A DNA stretch of 64,000 nucleotides. Origin: Sphingomonas leidyi. Lineage in GTDB: Bacteria; Pseudomonadota; Alphaproteobacteria; Sphingomonadales; Sphingomonadaceae. This document shows positions 54,901-60,963 of this stretch, piece after piece. The stretch lies in NCBI RefSeq assembly GCF_011761945.1, contig NZ_JAASQV010000003.1:235538-299537 (forward strand). The letters run 5' to 3'. The stretch's first letter is position 1, and each line of letters opens with the position of its first letter. The notes beneath the pieces are model-generated. The model ran no database searches. It saw only the letters and a list, made by a program, of their open reading frames with translations, and had not been told where the DNA came from. A program made the translations under genes and the position numbers.

Positions 54901-56206
54901 CATAGCCTTCGCCGCTGACGACGTATCGCAGATGGTTCCTGGCATCATAGGCGAAACGGCTGGTGACGCTGACGACGGCGCCGCTCGCGTCCGACGCGGT
55001 GCGGGTCTCGGTCAGCAGCTCGTTCTTGCTGCCATAGGTACGGGTGACGACATTCCCCAGCACATCGGTGGCGGTGAGCACATTGCCGTTGCCGTCATAG
55101 GTGTAGCTCGCCGAATTGCCGGACGCGTCGGTGGTGCTGATCAGGTCGCCATTGGCGTTGTAGCCGAACTGCACGACCTGCTGCGCGGCGCCGCTCGAGG
55201 CGGGCGGTGCGGTGATCCTGGTAAGGTTGCCGGCCGCGTCATAGTCGAGCCGGGTCACTTGCCCGGTCGCGTCGGTTATCGTGGTGTAGCCGGCATAATA
55301 AGCGAGCGTCGTCACCCGGTTGACGCCCGAGTTGGCGAGCTGGGTCAGCGTCGCGACGCGGCCCGATCCGTCATAGGTGACGGTCAGGCTCGAGCCGTCC
55401 TTCTGGGTAATGCTGTTGACTCGGCCGGCGCCGTCATAGCCATAGCTCGTCCAGTAGGAATCGGCATCGCCGGGCAGCGCATTGTCGGCCGGGGTGAGAT
55501 CGGTGCGGACCTTGGTCAGTTGCGAGCCGGAATATTCGTACCAGACGCGCGATAGCGTCCTGGAGAGGCCCGTCGCGAGATCGGTATAGCCGGTGGTGAC
55601 CTTGGTGATGTTGTAGCCGGACCAGCTATATTGCACCCAGGCGCCGTCCGCCGTGGTCGCCTTGTCGAGCTTGTCGCCGACATAGGTGTAGGTGATCGCG
55701 TTGAGATCGGTATCGCCTTCCCAGACGATGCGGCCGCCGTTCAGCTCGTCATATTTCTCTACGCGCTGGGTGTCGCCATCGGTCCAGATCCACTGGCTGC
55801 CCGACTTGACGATCTGGTCGTACGCGCCCGCGCCTTCCTTCGAGACATAGGCCGAGCGGGTGGCATCCCAGGTGTAGATCGTCTCGCTGCCGTCGGCCGA
55901 GACGCGGCGCACGGTCGTCCCCGAGACCGTCGTCACGCGCCGGTCGGTGCTCTGGCGCCACTTGTCGTTATTGTCGTCGTCGGCGGTTGCCTGGCTGTTG
56001 AAGGCGCGGCCGATCGCGACATCGGGGCCACGGCCGACGAGATATTCATCCTGTCGCGAGATCAGCAGGTTGCCGTTCGCGGCGTTGACGAGGACATTGT
56101 CGCCCCCCCGCCCCTGCGATGCGCTGCCGAGCAGGCCCGACCCGCCCAGAACCGAGCCCGACCCACGCTCCAAGCCCGTGCCGGCACCCGTGAAGATCGC
56201 AACCAT
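45911..56206 (-). CDS. Giant YD/RHS-repeat toxin with LysM domain and C-terminal GH-E nuclease
   Basis: A 3431-residue protein from the ATG at 56206 (GGAGG five bases upstream). The N-terminus has no signal peptide; it enters the RHS-type part at NAANGNLLISRQDEYLVGRG. Residues of about 130-2650 are YD repeats of the form YDxxGxxxxxxxxxG. A LysM domain starts near 2710 (YTVRAGDTLQGIALSIYG). After KKNKCGVFG comes a Gly/Ala-rich hydrophobic zone (about 2797-2955) in which GIGVATG-QDKFSW occurs twice. The last roughly 95 residues (QWDMGHLPGKDYKTLH and REYHDPRNYQPEAPGANRS) match GH-E nucleases of the HNH/Endo VII group. I see no canonical RHS autocleavage motif (DPxGL). It probably delivers a DNase. 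Confidence 0.9.
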   Translation of the reverse strand: MVAIFTGAGTGLERGSGSVLGGSGLLGSASQGRGGDNVLVNAANGNLLISRQDEYLVGRGPDVAIGRAFNSQATADDDNNDKWRQSTDRRVTTVSGTTVRRVSADGSETIYTWDATRSAYVSKEGAGAYDQIVKSGSQWIWTDGDTQRVEKYDELNGGRIVWEGDTDLNAITYTYVGDKLDKATTADGAWVQYSWSGYNITKVTTGYTDLATGLSRTLSRVWYEYSGSQLTKVRTDLTPADNALPGDADSYWTSYGYDGAGRVNSITQKDGSSLTVTYDGSGRVATLTQLANSGVNRVTTLAYYAGYTTITDATGQVTRLDYDAAGNLTRITAPPASSGAAQQVVQFGYNANGDLISTTDASGNSASYTYDGNGNVLTATDVLGNVVTRTYGSKNELLTETRTASDASGAVVSVTSRFAYDARNHLRYVVSGEGYVTEFRYTAAGELQYKIEYPEHSYGIGAGALSEATMDAWRNGLADRSSTQITLNTYDARGSMTSTRSFGIAGAGGAESAAEGARRTYYTYDQAGRLLARSNEGQVAETFVYDGMGRITASTDINGGTTSFVFNDTATTTTVTLASGYVSTSTYNKAGDLVSLTDSGSYVASGTAASQYDKLGRVRIATDAAGLSRYSAYDKAGRLIADVNHYGDMTEYRYDANDRIVSTTRYATRLTAGQLAILQNPDSVFDVGAIRPGASGADLWSWSVYDKLGQVVASIAGDGSVATMAYDKSGRLVGTTAYAVKLTAGQIAGFKTTPPLLTDIPAPTAADAITRSFYDRDGRLLGRLDGEGFLVRNVYDKAGNKVSEIASYNAVPAGLRAAGSFNDLAASVGSSAGDRVVRYVYDGQGLLRYVVDGLNQVTAYGYDAAGLRTSTVQYAAAMAATGDYTYDNVKALTASLASNADNRTSWSVYDAAGQLAFSIDADGGVVGLSYDTSGQVIRSVQYAAKYVTGSLPSVSTMNGWSGNNAGGAADRITRTWYTARGEARYVVNAEGFVSRTDYSASGKITASILWNNRISVSNATTIGQVDAATAGAGDYAAHSYGYHPDGMLYTEYDALGVLTLYDYTATGKLNARYDAYGTGDQVITAYGYDAAGRVVTEVRAWGTAQASTTSYAYDGLGNRIQATDPNGNVTNFTYDKLGQLKTQTDALGGVSSYEYNAFGQAWKATDALGYSSYSWYDRLGRITQTRDAGNYLTETSYTAFGEKASLTRRFNQVTGTAAMATPPSVAANGTEDATTSFLYDKLGRLLRTTDAMGFFETYSYDGLGNRLSVTAKSSTDSAVAGAATTYTHDRLGRVLTETLPKPTYDAAGNLTSSTVVNRYEYDARGNRTKVVEADNLSNRRTTTYGFDKNDRLIETRGDAVSVIADDLVTVSTVTPVETIRYDLRGNVKEMIDVAGARRLFYYDALNRKTVEIRQTSASENTYSSFTYDAAGNVKSNRVYAGSIALPGSVGSTPPSPPATGYRETLFNYDALGRTSSSQVLNVVTGSYATGYAAANLTTSYTYDGVGNLKKVVDPNGGETYSWYDALGRKTGQLDAEGYLTSWGYDPDNNVTEERRYATRYAGAASLGGAPGVGTSGADRVTQYGYDRQGNRTWEARLSVEAYSVNAGNGALSSVSGTAIVQYLYNGLGQVVRKTESSGDQTFYGYDGAGRLGVETRSAFVDFNGQWVSPTTQYLYDGLGNLSRTVQSGATNAAARVTTYSYGADGRLASTTDASGFSRYYAYDVAGRVKKESYTRATAAGGAVTDAIASRYDLAGRKVFQGVATWNGGGFAMIDYSQTQYNSYGQVSRNGVNGLWQTENQYDNAGRLTATNSGDGVWKFFGYDRNGNQTVAITSAGTNLAGQSFLGALSLVGLSTVNATYTSYDKRNLAVQVVEEGRQLSASASDQFVTARGYNAFGEIASETNALGATLTYTYNTMGKLTKSESPTVSITLENGAQQSVRPTEYYYYDLSGRLIGGRDANGNLSTRSLLAGTGYGVSQALVVTSFAADGGKIANAYDIHGDTRRITDQIGRVTTQDYDAMSRVTGVSHYGGLVENYAYDGLGQRIQAWNNLYQNPIYGPEESYWVEDPYDPYGGYYGGGGHWEYYTPIIGYTPEKALTEYDALGRVTSQLAFGGDLTTAGYSWNGGISTSGIGTFGGWTQVTTYANGKTLVESKDVFNRTTAKTDLGGHVWSYSYDISGRLSQVGTGGLYTTYNYLNTGMIGQTIVGTPNPQVNTSWARTVSTYSYDKLGQRLTEQTSEEAGYYSPGYWYEEYDPYYGYVTNSYWVDESYYTTSATLQNSSVTYDALGRLKTFAEAGTATMPAANIAYEYDANGNVRRTTATYRTLDYQGNVSSYSTTSDYWFRYDSMGRVVTDKGTLRGGQIVRGEAVYGTGGGQDILYDLAGQRIAVMRTEYSPGYYDYEWGYYYAGSYYESRENYIYNSAGRIYEIQTSIGGYVSEDYDYNTGVATPPGTIPAAPATGTVRSRFYYDLVGHMTQQNDYEAYGSAIAYSRNVGYNNKGQVTYESTSTKKYDGHTYQSYSYYDYGYGSNYALGSVLSVSTINYRDNNNANAPDTMTTNSYTWWDGAVQSQIAHKPNTGQSTTYYTSFYYNGLGQLTSLYVGDARARNVTFKMNGEGQIIRRDEQDYNWSNGDPHEIWYRFNARQLGYVGNNGTNDVSTAQSISERQTVSPTTPGAFRNGASYGSSYAEFANSYDPINSYSQGSSGGSYTVRAGDTLQGIALSIYGDSNLWYRLAEANGLTGASALVEGRTLTLPSGVVKSSYNASGLKPYNPGEAIGDVTPSTPQPQQQKKNKCGVFGAIILAVVAIAVTVVTAGAALAAAGLATSVGAGITTVVGGGLIGAAGVAGGLAIGAGAAAIGSIVSQGIGVATGIQDKFSWKAVGMAAIGSLVSGGLNEAFGGGGIIGAAARGAAGSAITQGIGVATGLQDKFSWAGVAAAGVGAAVGYQAGKWMGVEPISQNNSIGNYLVNFAQGAASTIANAATRSAIEGTSFGDAVVAAIPDVIAQTIGDILFNGVTSTKEQARIEYAESETQRFAAEYGITDKDQLAEVRAAYLDAPRISDDYARPQGRNETVGDYEARREGALSRLAANKRTLATIAGRASGYSDAQINEALRSGGRGYDPARYDAQIAEQNAQNNAPPTVDPQTGEILQTVVVIGYRREDLPTDGTRQGAALGVVAVDSAVSIVGDKAQRIGEVIDSRPWLRIGVTVAGYTADAATWYFGGPAKFFISQAVGQLQGAATQYVSDAVGNRYDDKGYDPTEASAGAVGAATLIQLGLSSRDIVGTLRSLPSLAKGIAQRLRGAVRRAPTIETPVSTPDPTPTTRRMPYARSRPSYARGQVDSVWENAVRRSPDGVVRDPNTGEVLTWDRGRNRNGQWDMGHLPGKDYKTLHDRYMSGQISREQFLREYHDPRNYQPEAPGANRSRRYQ

Positions 56207-56347
56207 CCGCCCCTCCAAATCGCCGCGGCGGCAGTCCCTTGCTGACGCCCGCGATTGGTAGTCGGAGGATTTTCGCCGGCGTTTAGGCGACTTGTGCCGT
56301 TTCGGTCCCATTTCTTCGCGATGCGAAACCGCGCGGGGCCGACACGT

Positions 56348-56740
56348 TCAGGAATTGGTGATCGCGCTCTCCTGCCCGGGCTCATCGATCTCGATCTCGC
56401 CCAGCCAGTCGCACAGGCACATCGAGCCGGTGCACAGGGCCGGCATCCCTTCGAGCAGCACCTCCGGCGCCCCGGGAAACCAGGGCGAAGTCGTCACCGG
56501 GATGCACGGCATCGGCGTCAGCACGCCTTCCGCCAGCGCGGTCGCGGCCGCCACCTCGGGATTGGCCAGGCTGGAGCACAGCCCGAAGCTGGGGATGTTC
56601 TCCAGCGGCACGAAGTCGAAGATCGTGGCCAGTGGCAGCATGTCGGCGAACACGGGCACCTCGGGCGGCACGATCATCGGCATCGGCGCGCTGCCGAAGC
56701 TGCACGACAGCACCGCGCCCAGGCTGACCAGCTGCGGCAC
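56348..56740 (-). CDS. DUF4280 PAAR-like spike-tip protein
   Basis: A 130-residue protein with a GTG start 6 bp after the preceding gene. The N-terminus (PQLVSLGAVLSCSFGSAPMP), the middle IPSFGLCSSLANPEVAAATA and the part VTTSPWFPGAPEVLLEGMPA closely follow DUF4280, a PAAR-like family that caps the spike of contractile injection systems and often binds effectors. Cysteines (Cys12, then the pair in MCLCDW) could coordinate a metal at the tip. It lies directly upstream of the giant toxin gene, so it may couple the toxin to the particle. Confidence 0.88.
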   Translation of the reverse strand: MPQLVSLGAVLSCSFGSAPMPMIVPPEVPVFADMLPLATIFDFVPLENIPSFGLCSSLANPEVAAATALAEGVLTPMPCIPVTTSPWFPGAPEVLLEGMPALCTGSMCLCDWLGEIEIDEPGQESAITNS

Positions 56741-56746
56741 CGGGGC

Positions 56747-57118
56747 CTAGTCGGCGACGATGCCGCTGAGCGTCAGCGCATTGCCGGGCGTGAGGACCTG
56801 GGTTTCCAGTCCGGTCGCCGTAGGCCAGGAGACCGTCGCCGGGCCGCCATGTGCCGCCGGCACGAGATTGTCGAGCGTCACCGTCGGGTCCTCCCCGCTC
56901 CAGGACAGCGTGAGCGCCAGGGTCCCGGCGAACGCGCCGCCGGTCGGGGCGGCGAAGGTGACTTGCCCGGGATGGACCGTCATGTTGGTGAAGCCCACGA
57001 CATCGGCCAGGGCGCCGCGGACGCTCTCCAGCGCGAGGACCGCCTGGCCCAGTATGACCTGGACCAGGTTGGTCGAGGCGACGCCCCCGGCGAAATTGAT
57101 CGTTACTTGCGCATCCAC
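56747..57118 (-). CDS. Small beta-rich protein of unknown function, paralogue of next gene
   Basis: A 123-residue protein starting at GTG 57118 (GGGAGG eight bases upstream). It alternates short beta strands without a signal peptide. Its C-terminus (VSWPTATGLETQVLTPGNAL) aligns with that of the adjacent 121-residue protein (VTWPTPNGLQTQTVMSGDPI), so the two arose by duplication. I do not recognise the family. In this context it may be a tip adaptor, a chaperone for the giant toxin or a small sheath/baseplate accessory. Confidence 0.72.
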   Translation of the reverse strand: MDAQVTINFAGGVASTNLVQVILGQAVLALESVRGALADVVGFTNMTVHPGQVTFAAPTGGAFAGTLALTLSWSGEDPTVTLDNLVPAAHGGPATVSWPTATGLETQVLTPGNALTLSGIVAD

Positions 57119-57151
57119 CGGGGGCCTCCCTTGTTCGAGGTGCTTCGCGGC

Positions 57152-57517
57152 TCAGCTCGCGAAGTTGTTCAGCGTGATCGGGTCGCCCGACATCACGGTC
57201 TGCGTCTGCAGGCCGTTCGGAGTCGGCCAGGTCACGGTCACGGTGCCCGCGAAGTTGGTGACCTCGAGCGTCGGCGCATTGCTGGTCGAGTTCGGATGGA
57301 CCGGCGTCACCACCGCGGCGGTGAACGAGGTGCCCGACTCGACGTTGAAGTTGATCGCGCCCGACGTGATGTAGAGCGAAGTGAAGCTGATCGTCCCCGA
57401 CATCGACAGCGAGCTCGTGGTGTCGAGCGCAAAGGTGCCGTTGGTGATCAGGATCTGCGACGTCGTCGTCGTCAGGGTGGCGTTCTGGAAGTTGATCGTG
57501 ATCGTGCTCATGGCCAT
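57152..57517 (-). CDS. Small Thr/Ser-rich beta protein of unknown function
   Basis: A 121-residue protein (ATG 57517, AAGGAAA upstream; ATG 57511 also possible). It is very rich in Thr, Ser and Asn and predicted to be all-beta, with no signal peptide. Its C-terminal 30 residues are homologous to those of the neighbouring protein, 33 bp downstream. The Thr/Asn content recalls phage tail and surface beta-sandwich proteins. No function can be assigned from sequence alone. Confidence 0.72.
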   Translation of the reverse strand: MAMSTITINFQNATLTTTTSQILITNGTFALDTTSSLSMSGTISFTSLYITSGAINFNVESGTSFTAAVVTPVHPNSTSNAPTLEVTNFAGTVTVTWPTPNGLQTQTVMSGDPITLNNFAS

Positions 57518-57621
57518 GACGCGTTTCCTTTCTCAGATTCACAAGTGGCGATGGTTTCGAGACTGATTCCGCGGATCGCCCCCACGCGGAGTCTACAGGA
57601 AGGTCGCAGGCATCCTCGCGC

Positions 57622-58194
57622 TCAGGCCGCCGGCGTGGGCGTGGGCGTCGAGGACCGCGGCTCGGGCGCCGGCGTGGGCGCGGGCTTCGGAGCGGGGCTC
57701 GGACTTGGCTTGCTCGAGGACGGCGACGGCGCGGGGGCCGGAGCGGGAGCGGGAGCGGGAGCCGGTGCCGGAGCAGGCTTCGCCGCCGGCTTGCCCTCGG
57801 CCTCGACTTGGGTCAGCGGCACCGCCCAATAGCCCGCCCCGACGAAGCGGATGCGCTGCACCGAAGTCGCGATCGACACCTGCACGTCGCCCGGCACCTG
57901 CACCCAGCCATGGATGAACCGGCCGCCGCACAGGATGTGGACGAGCAGCGGCAAGGTGGCGGGCGCGTTCTCGATGTCGAACTCGATCCGGCGCGGCTGG
58001 ATCGAAAGTCCGCGGATCGCCATCTCGCCTCCGCCATAGCTCGCGCCGAGCCGCACCGACGGCGTCGCGCGCGGCATCGGGATGATCGCGCCCGTCTCTA
58101 TGGGGAAATCGAGCCGAACCGAAGCGGACGAGGGCAGGCCGTAAAAGGTGAGATCGAGTGCGTGCTGCAATAACGCATTGTTCTCGGCCGCCAT
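57622..58194 (-). CDS. Protein with Pro/Ala-repeat tail, first gene of the divergent eCIS accessory operon
   Basis: A 190-residue protein from ATG 58194 (GGGAGGG upstream; a TTG at 58200 is an alternative). The first roughly 130 residues are a folded beta-rich domain (LTFYGLPSSASVRLDFPIET, IRGLSIQPRRIEFDIENAPA). The last 55 are a low-complexity Pro-Ala tail, then Pro/Ser/Thr. There is no signal peptide or membrane helix. I do not recognise the family. The layout resembles adaptor proteins with a flexible linker, and the tail is coded by GGAGCG-type tandem repeats prone to slippage. Confidence 0.68.
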   Translation of the reverse strand: MAAENNALLQHALDLTFYGLPSSASVRLDFPIETGAIIPMPRATPSVRLGASYGGGEMAIRGLSIQPRRIEFDIENAPATLPLLVHILCGGRFIHGWVQVPGDVQVSIATSVQRIRFVGAGYWAVPLTQVEAEGKPAAKPAPAPAPAPAPAPAPAPSPSSSKPSPSPAPKPAPTPAPEPRSSTPTPTPAA

Positions 58195-58291
58195 GAGCAA
58201 CGCCCTCCCACCCTAAAGAAAATGGTTAGCCGAACGTAATCCCCGTTTCTATCAAGAAACGAGACCAAACAGATGGAGTCGATATGAAATT

Positions 58292-58320
58292 ATGCTATTG
58301 ACGTACCCGCACATCGTCAA
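58292..58320 (-). promoter_or_regulatory. Putative promoter for the minus-strand eCIS accessory/toxin operon
   Basis: On the minus strand TTGACG (58320-58315), a 17-bp spacer and TAGCAT (58297-58292) form a fair sigma-70-type promoter. TTGACG also occurs on the plus strand at 58298-58303, making a 23-bp inverted repeat (TTGACG-N11-CGTCAA) at the centre of the divergent region. A second inverted repeat, CGTTTC-N6-GAAACG, lies in the leader at 58245-58262. TTGACA at 58329-58334 could be a plus-strand -35 for the sheath gene, but no good -10 follows. Confidence 0.45.
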
Positions 58321-58400
58321 GCACAACGTTGACAGAATCTAAGATCTGAATTTTGGCATGGGGAATCCCCGCCGAGTCTGCGCCGGGGATGGAGAGTCAA

Positions 58401-60434
58401 ATGGCACTTCAGCTGACATATCCCGGCGTATATGTTCAAGAATTACCGAGTGGTACGCACACCATTTCTGGTGTTGCAACCTCCGTGACGGCATTTGTCG
58501 GCTATTTGACTCGCGGACCCATGAATACACCGGTTCAATGTCTGAATTTCGGTGATTTCCAGCGCGTATTCGGTGGACTTGATCCTACGAGCACGACAAG
58601 TTTTCAGGTATCGCAGTTTTTTCTAAACGGCGGAACCGAAGCCTGGATCAGCAGAGTCTGTGCGAGTTCTAATCCGCCGGTCCAACCGAAGACCGAGCTT
58701 TCCGGCGCGCTGCCGCCCACCAGTTCTAGCGGAGGCGGCGGAAGCGGCAAAGGCCTGACGCCGACAACTGGCACCAATCTGGTAGAAATAGACTCGCAGA
58801 ACCCCGGCACCTGGGGCGAGAACGTGTTCGTGACGGTCGATTACATGACCAACAAGCCGAATACGTTCAACATGGCGGCGACGCTCTACTCGATCACGAG
58901 CAACAGCAATTCGTCGAGCAGCAGCTACAGCATCGTCCAGACGCAGAGCGTGCCGGCCGTGACGCTCGACATCAGCCAGACCAATTCGATCGTCGAGGTC
59001 ATGCAGTCGGGCAACCAGAACAGCGCGCTGCTGGCGGTGCCCAACCTCACCGCGACTCCTTCGGTGCTGGTGCCCTTTGCCAGCGGCACGATCCTGAATT
59101 TCACGGCGCCCAAGAACGCCGTGACCGTCACCGGCATCACCGTGACGGTGCAGCCGCCCGGGCCGGACCCGACCAAGCCGCCCCCCTCGGTGAGCACGAC
59201 AGTCGCCATGACCAGCCCGGTCTCGACGGTGGGAGACATGATTGCGGCGATCCAGGGCGCGCTGTCGAGCGCGGCCGGAACCCTCGGCTATCCGAGCCTG
59301 GCGAGCACCCAGGTGCGCAGCTGCCTCTCGCCGTTCCTCTCGTCGAGCGGCACCCAGGCCCAGCTCATCCAGGTCTGGGTGCCCGATCCGGGCTTTGCCG
59401 GCTATCTGGTCAGCGTGGTGGCGAACCCCACGTCGCTGTTCACGACTCAGTCGCTCAACTATCAGGCGCAGCAGCTGCTACCGCCCACGACGACGCCGGC
59501 ACCCAAATATCCCGACGGCCTGCCGCCCACCGGATTCGACATCGCCGGCAACTCGACCAACCGCTCGGGCATCTATTCGCTCGACGCGATGCAGATCGTG
59601 AACCTGATCCTGGTTCCCGACATGGCGTCGATGAACACGTCGAACTACCTCACCTCGGCCACCGCGACGCTCAACTATGCGATCCAGCGCAAGGCCTTCG
59701 CGATCCTCGACATGCCGCTGACGGTGACGAGCACGACGAGCGCGGTCGCCTGGGCGACGAGCACGCCGGGCACGTTCGGCACCGGCATCATCAGCGCCGC
59801 CACCTATTGGCCGCAGATCCAGATCCCCACGCCCTTTTCCACCCAGCTGCTGACGCTGGGCGGCAGCGGCACGCTGGCGGGCGTCTATGCGCTCACCGAC
59901 GTCAATCGCGGCGTGTGGAAGGCACCGGCGGGCATCACCGCGCCGCTGGCCGGGGTGCAGCAGCTCTCCTATGTCATGAACGACCAGGAGAACGGGCAGC
60001 TCAATCCGCTCGGCATCAACGCGCTGCGCACTTTCCCCACCTATGACAACATCTCCTGGGGCGCGCGCACGCTCGCCTCGGCGAACGTTGCCGACGACGA
60101 CTGGAAATACATCTCGGTCCGCCGGTTGACGCTCTATCTCGAGCAGAGCCTGATCCAGGGGCTGCAATGGGTGGTGTTCGAGCCCAACGACGCGGCGCTG
60201 TGGGCGCAGATCCGGCTGAGCGTGAACGCCTTCCTGCACCCGCTCTATCTGCAGGGCGCGTTCGTCGGCGCGACGCCGTCCCAGGCCTATCAGGTGGTCT
60301 GCGATGAATCGACCACCACGCCGGAGGACATGGACAACGGCATCGTCAACATCCTGATCCTGTTCGCCCCGGTCAAACCCGCGGAATTCGTCGTCATCAG
60401 CTTGCAGCAGATGGCCGGACAGTCTTCGAGCTAG
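58401..60434 (+). CDS. Contractile tail sheath protein (eCIS/phage type)
   Basis: A 677-residue sheath protein; ATG 58401 has GGAGAG upstream. The N-terminus YPGVYVQELPSGTHTISGVA with TSVTAFVGYLTRGP is diagnostic of eCIS and phage sheath proteins. The conserved C-terminal domain has GINALRTFPTYDNISWGART, DDWKYISVRRLTLYLEQSLI and FVVISLQQ. It is longer than most (450-530) because of a Ser/Thr-rich insert at about 110-330. Contraction of this sheath drives the inner tube. Only one sheath gene is visible, and its first 120 codons are clearly richer in A+T than the rest. Confidence 0.93.
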   Translation: MALQLTYPGVYVQELPSGTHTISGVATSVTAFVGYLTRGPMNTPVQCLNFGDFQRVFGGLDPTSTTSFQVSQFFLNGGTEAWISRVCASSNPPVQPKTELSGALPPTSSSGGGGSGKGLTPTTGTNLVEIDSQNPGTWGENVFVTVDYMTNKPNTFNMAATLYSITSNSNSSSSSYSIVQTQSVPAVTLDISQTNSIVEVMQSGNQNSALLAVPNLTATPSVLVPFASGTILNFTAPKNAVTVTGITVTVQPPGPDPTKPPPSVSTTVAMTSPVSTVGDMIAAIQGALSSAAGTLGYPSLASTQVRSCLSPFLSSSGTQAQLIQVWVPDPGFAGYLVSVVANPTSLFTTQSLNYQAQQLLPPTTTPAPKYPDGLPPTGFDIAGNSTNRSGIYSLDAMQIVNLILVPDMASMNTSNYLTSATATLNYAIQRKAFAILDMPLTVTSTTSAVAWATSTPGTFGTGIISAATYWPQIQIPTPFSTQLLTLGGSGTLAGVYALTDVNRGVWKAPAGITAPLAGVQQLSYVMNDQENGQLNPLGINALRTFPTYDNISWGARTLASANVADDDWKYISVRRLTLYLEQSLIQGLQWVVFEPNDAALWAQIRLSVNAFLHPLYLQGAFVGATPSQAYQVVCDESTTTPEDMDNGIVNILILFAPVKPAEFVVISLQQMAGQSSS

Positions 60435-60445
60435 GATAGCGACCC

Positions 60446-60958
60446 ATGCCAAGCGTCTCGTCGACCAGCCAGTCGCCCGACCCGTATCTCAACTTCAAGT
60501 TCCGCATCAAATGGCAGGGCAAGTACGTCGCCGGCCTGAGCAAGTGCAGCGCGCTGAAGCGCAGCACCGAGGCGACGCCCTTCCGCGAAGGCGGCGATCC
60601 GAGCACCAACCGCATCCTGCCCGGCCAGACCAAGTTCGAGCCGATCACGCTCGAGCGCGGCATGACGCAGGACCTCGAGTTCGAAACCTGGGTCAGCCAG
60701 GTGTGGAACTATCGCGCCGGCCAGGGAATGGAGAGCTCGCTCGCCAATTTCCGCCGCAACATCACGCTCGAATTCTACAATGCCGCGGGGCAGTTGGTGT
60801 ACGCGTACAACATCTACAATTGCTGGCCCTCTGAATACACCGCGATGCCGGAGCTCGATTCGAGTTCGAACGCCGTGGCGATCCAGACGCTCGTACTGCA
60901 GAACGAGGGCTGGGAGCGCGACGCCAGCGTCAAGGTTCCGCCGCCGCCCAGCTACTGA
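60446..60958 (+). CDS. Inner tube protein, T4 gp19-like
   Basis: A 170-residue tube protein. FKFRIKWQGKYVAGLSKCSA, then LKRSTEATPFREGGDPS, and FEPITLERGMTQDLEFETWV follow the gp19-like family used by eCIS (Afp1/Pvc1) and phage tails. The C-terminal part has QTLVLQNEGWERD. It starts 11 bp after the sheath gene. Hexamers stack to form the tube through which, or at whose tip, cargo is carried. Confidence 0.93.
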   Translation: MPSVSSTSQSPDPYLNFKFRIKWQGKYVAGLSKCSALKRSTEATPFREGGDPSTNRILPGQTKFEPITLERGMTQDLEFETWVSQVWNYRAGQGMESSLANFRRNITLEFYNAAGQLVYAYNIYNCWPSEYTAMPELDSSSNAVAIQTLVLQNEGWERDASVKVPPPPSY

Positions 60959-60963
60959 CGGCC

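Noticed and set aside
51149..55555. A 1468-codon open frame on the plus strand opposite the giant RHS gene
   Set aside because: It is antisense to a well-supported YD-repeat protein, has Arg/Val/Ile/Gly-rich composition typical of a reverse-frame shadow and no domain I recognise.
45911..56206. CRISPR-like or tandem DNA repeat array suggested by the recurring pattern in this region
   Set aside because: The periodicity comes from protein-level YD repeats; the DNA units differ in length and sequence and lack identical repeats with unique spacers.
45911..56740. T6SS Rhs/PAAR island
   Set aside because: The tip is DUF4280, the partner genes are eCIS-type (gp19 tube, DUF4255), and no VgrG, Hcp or Tss gene is present in the window.
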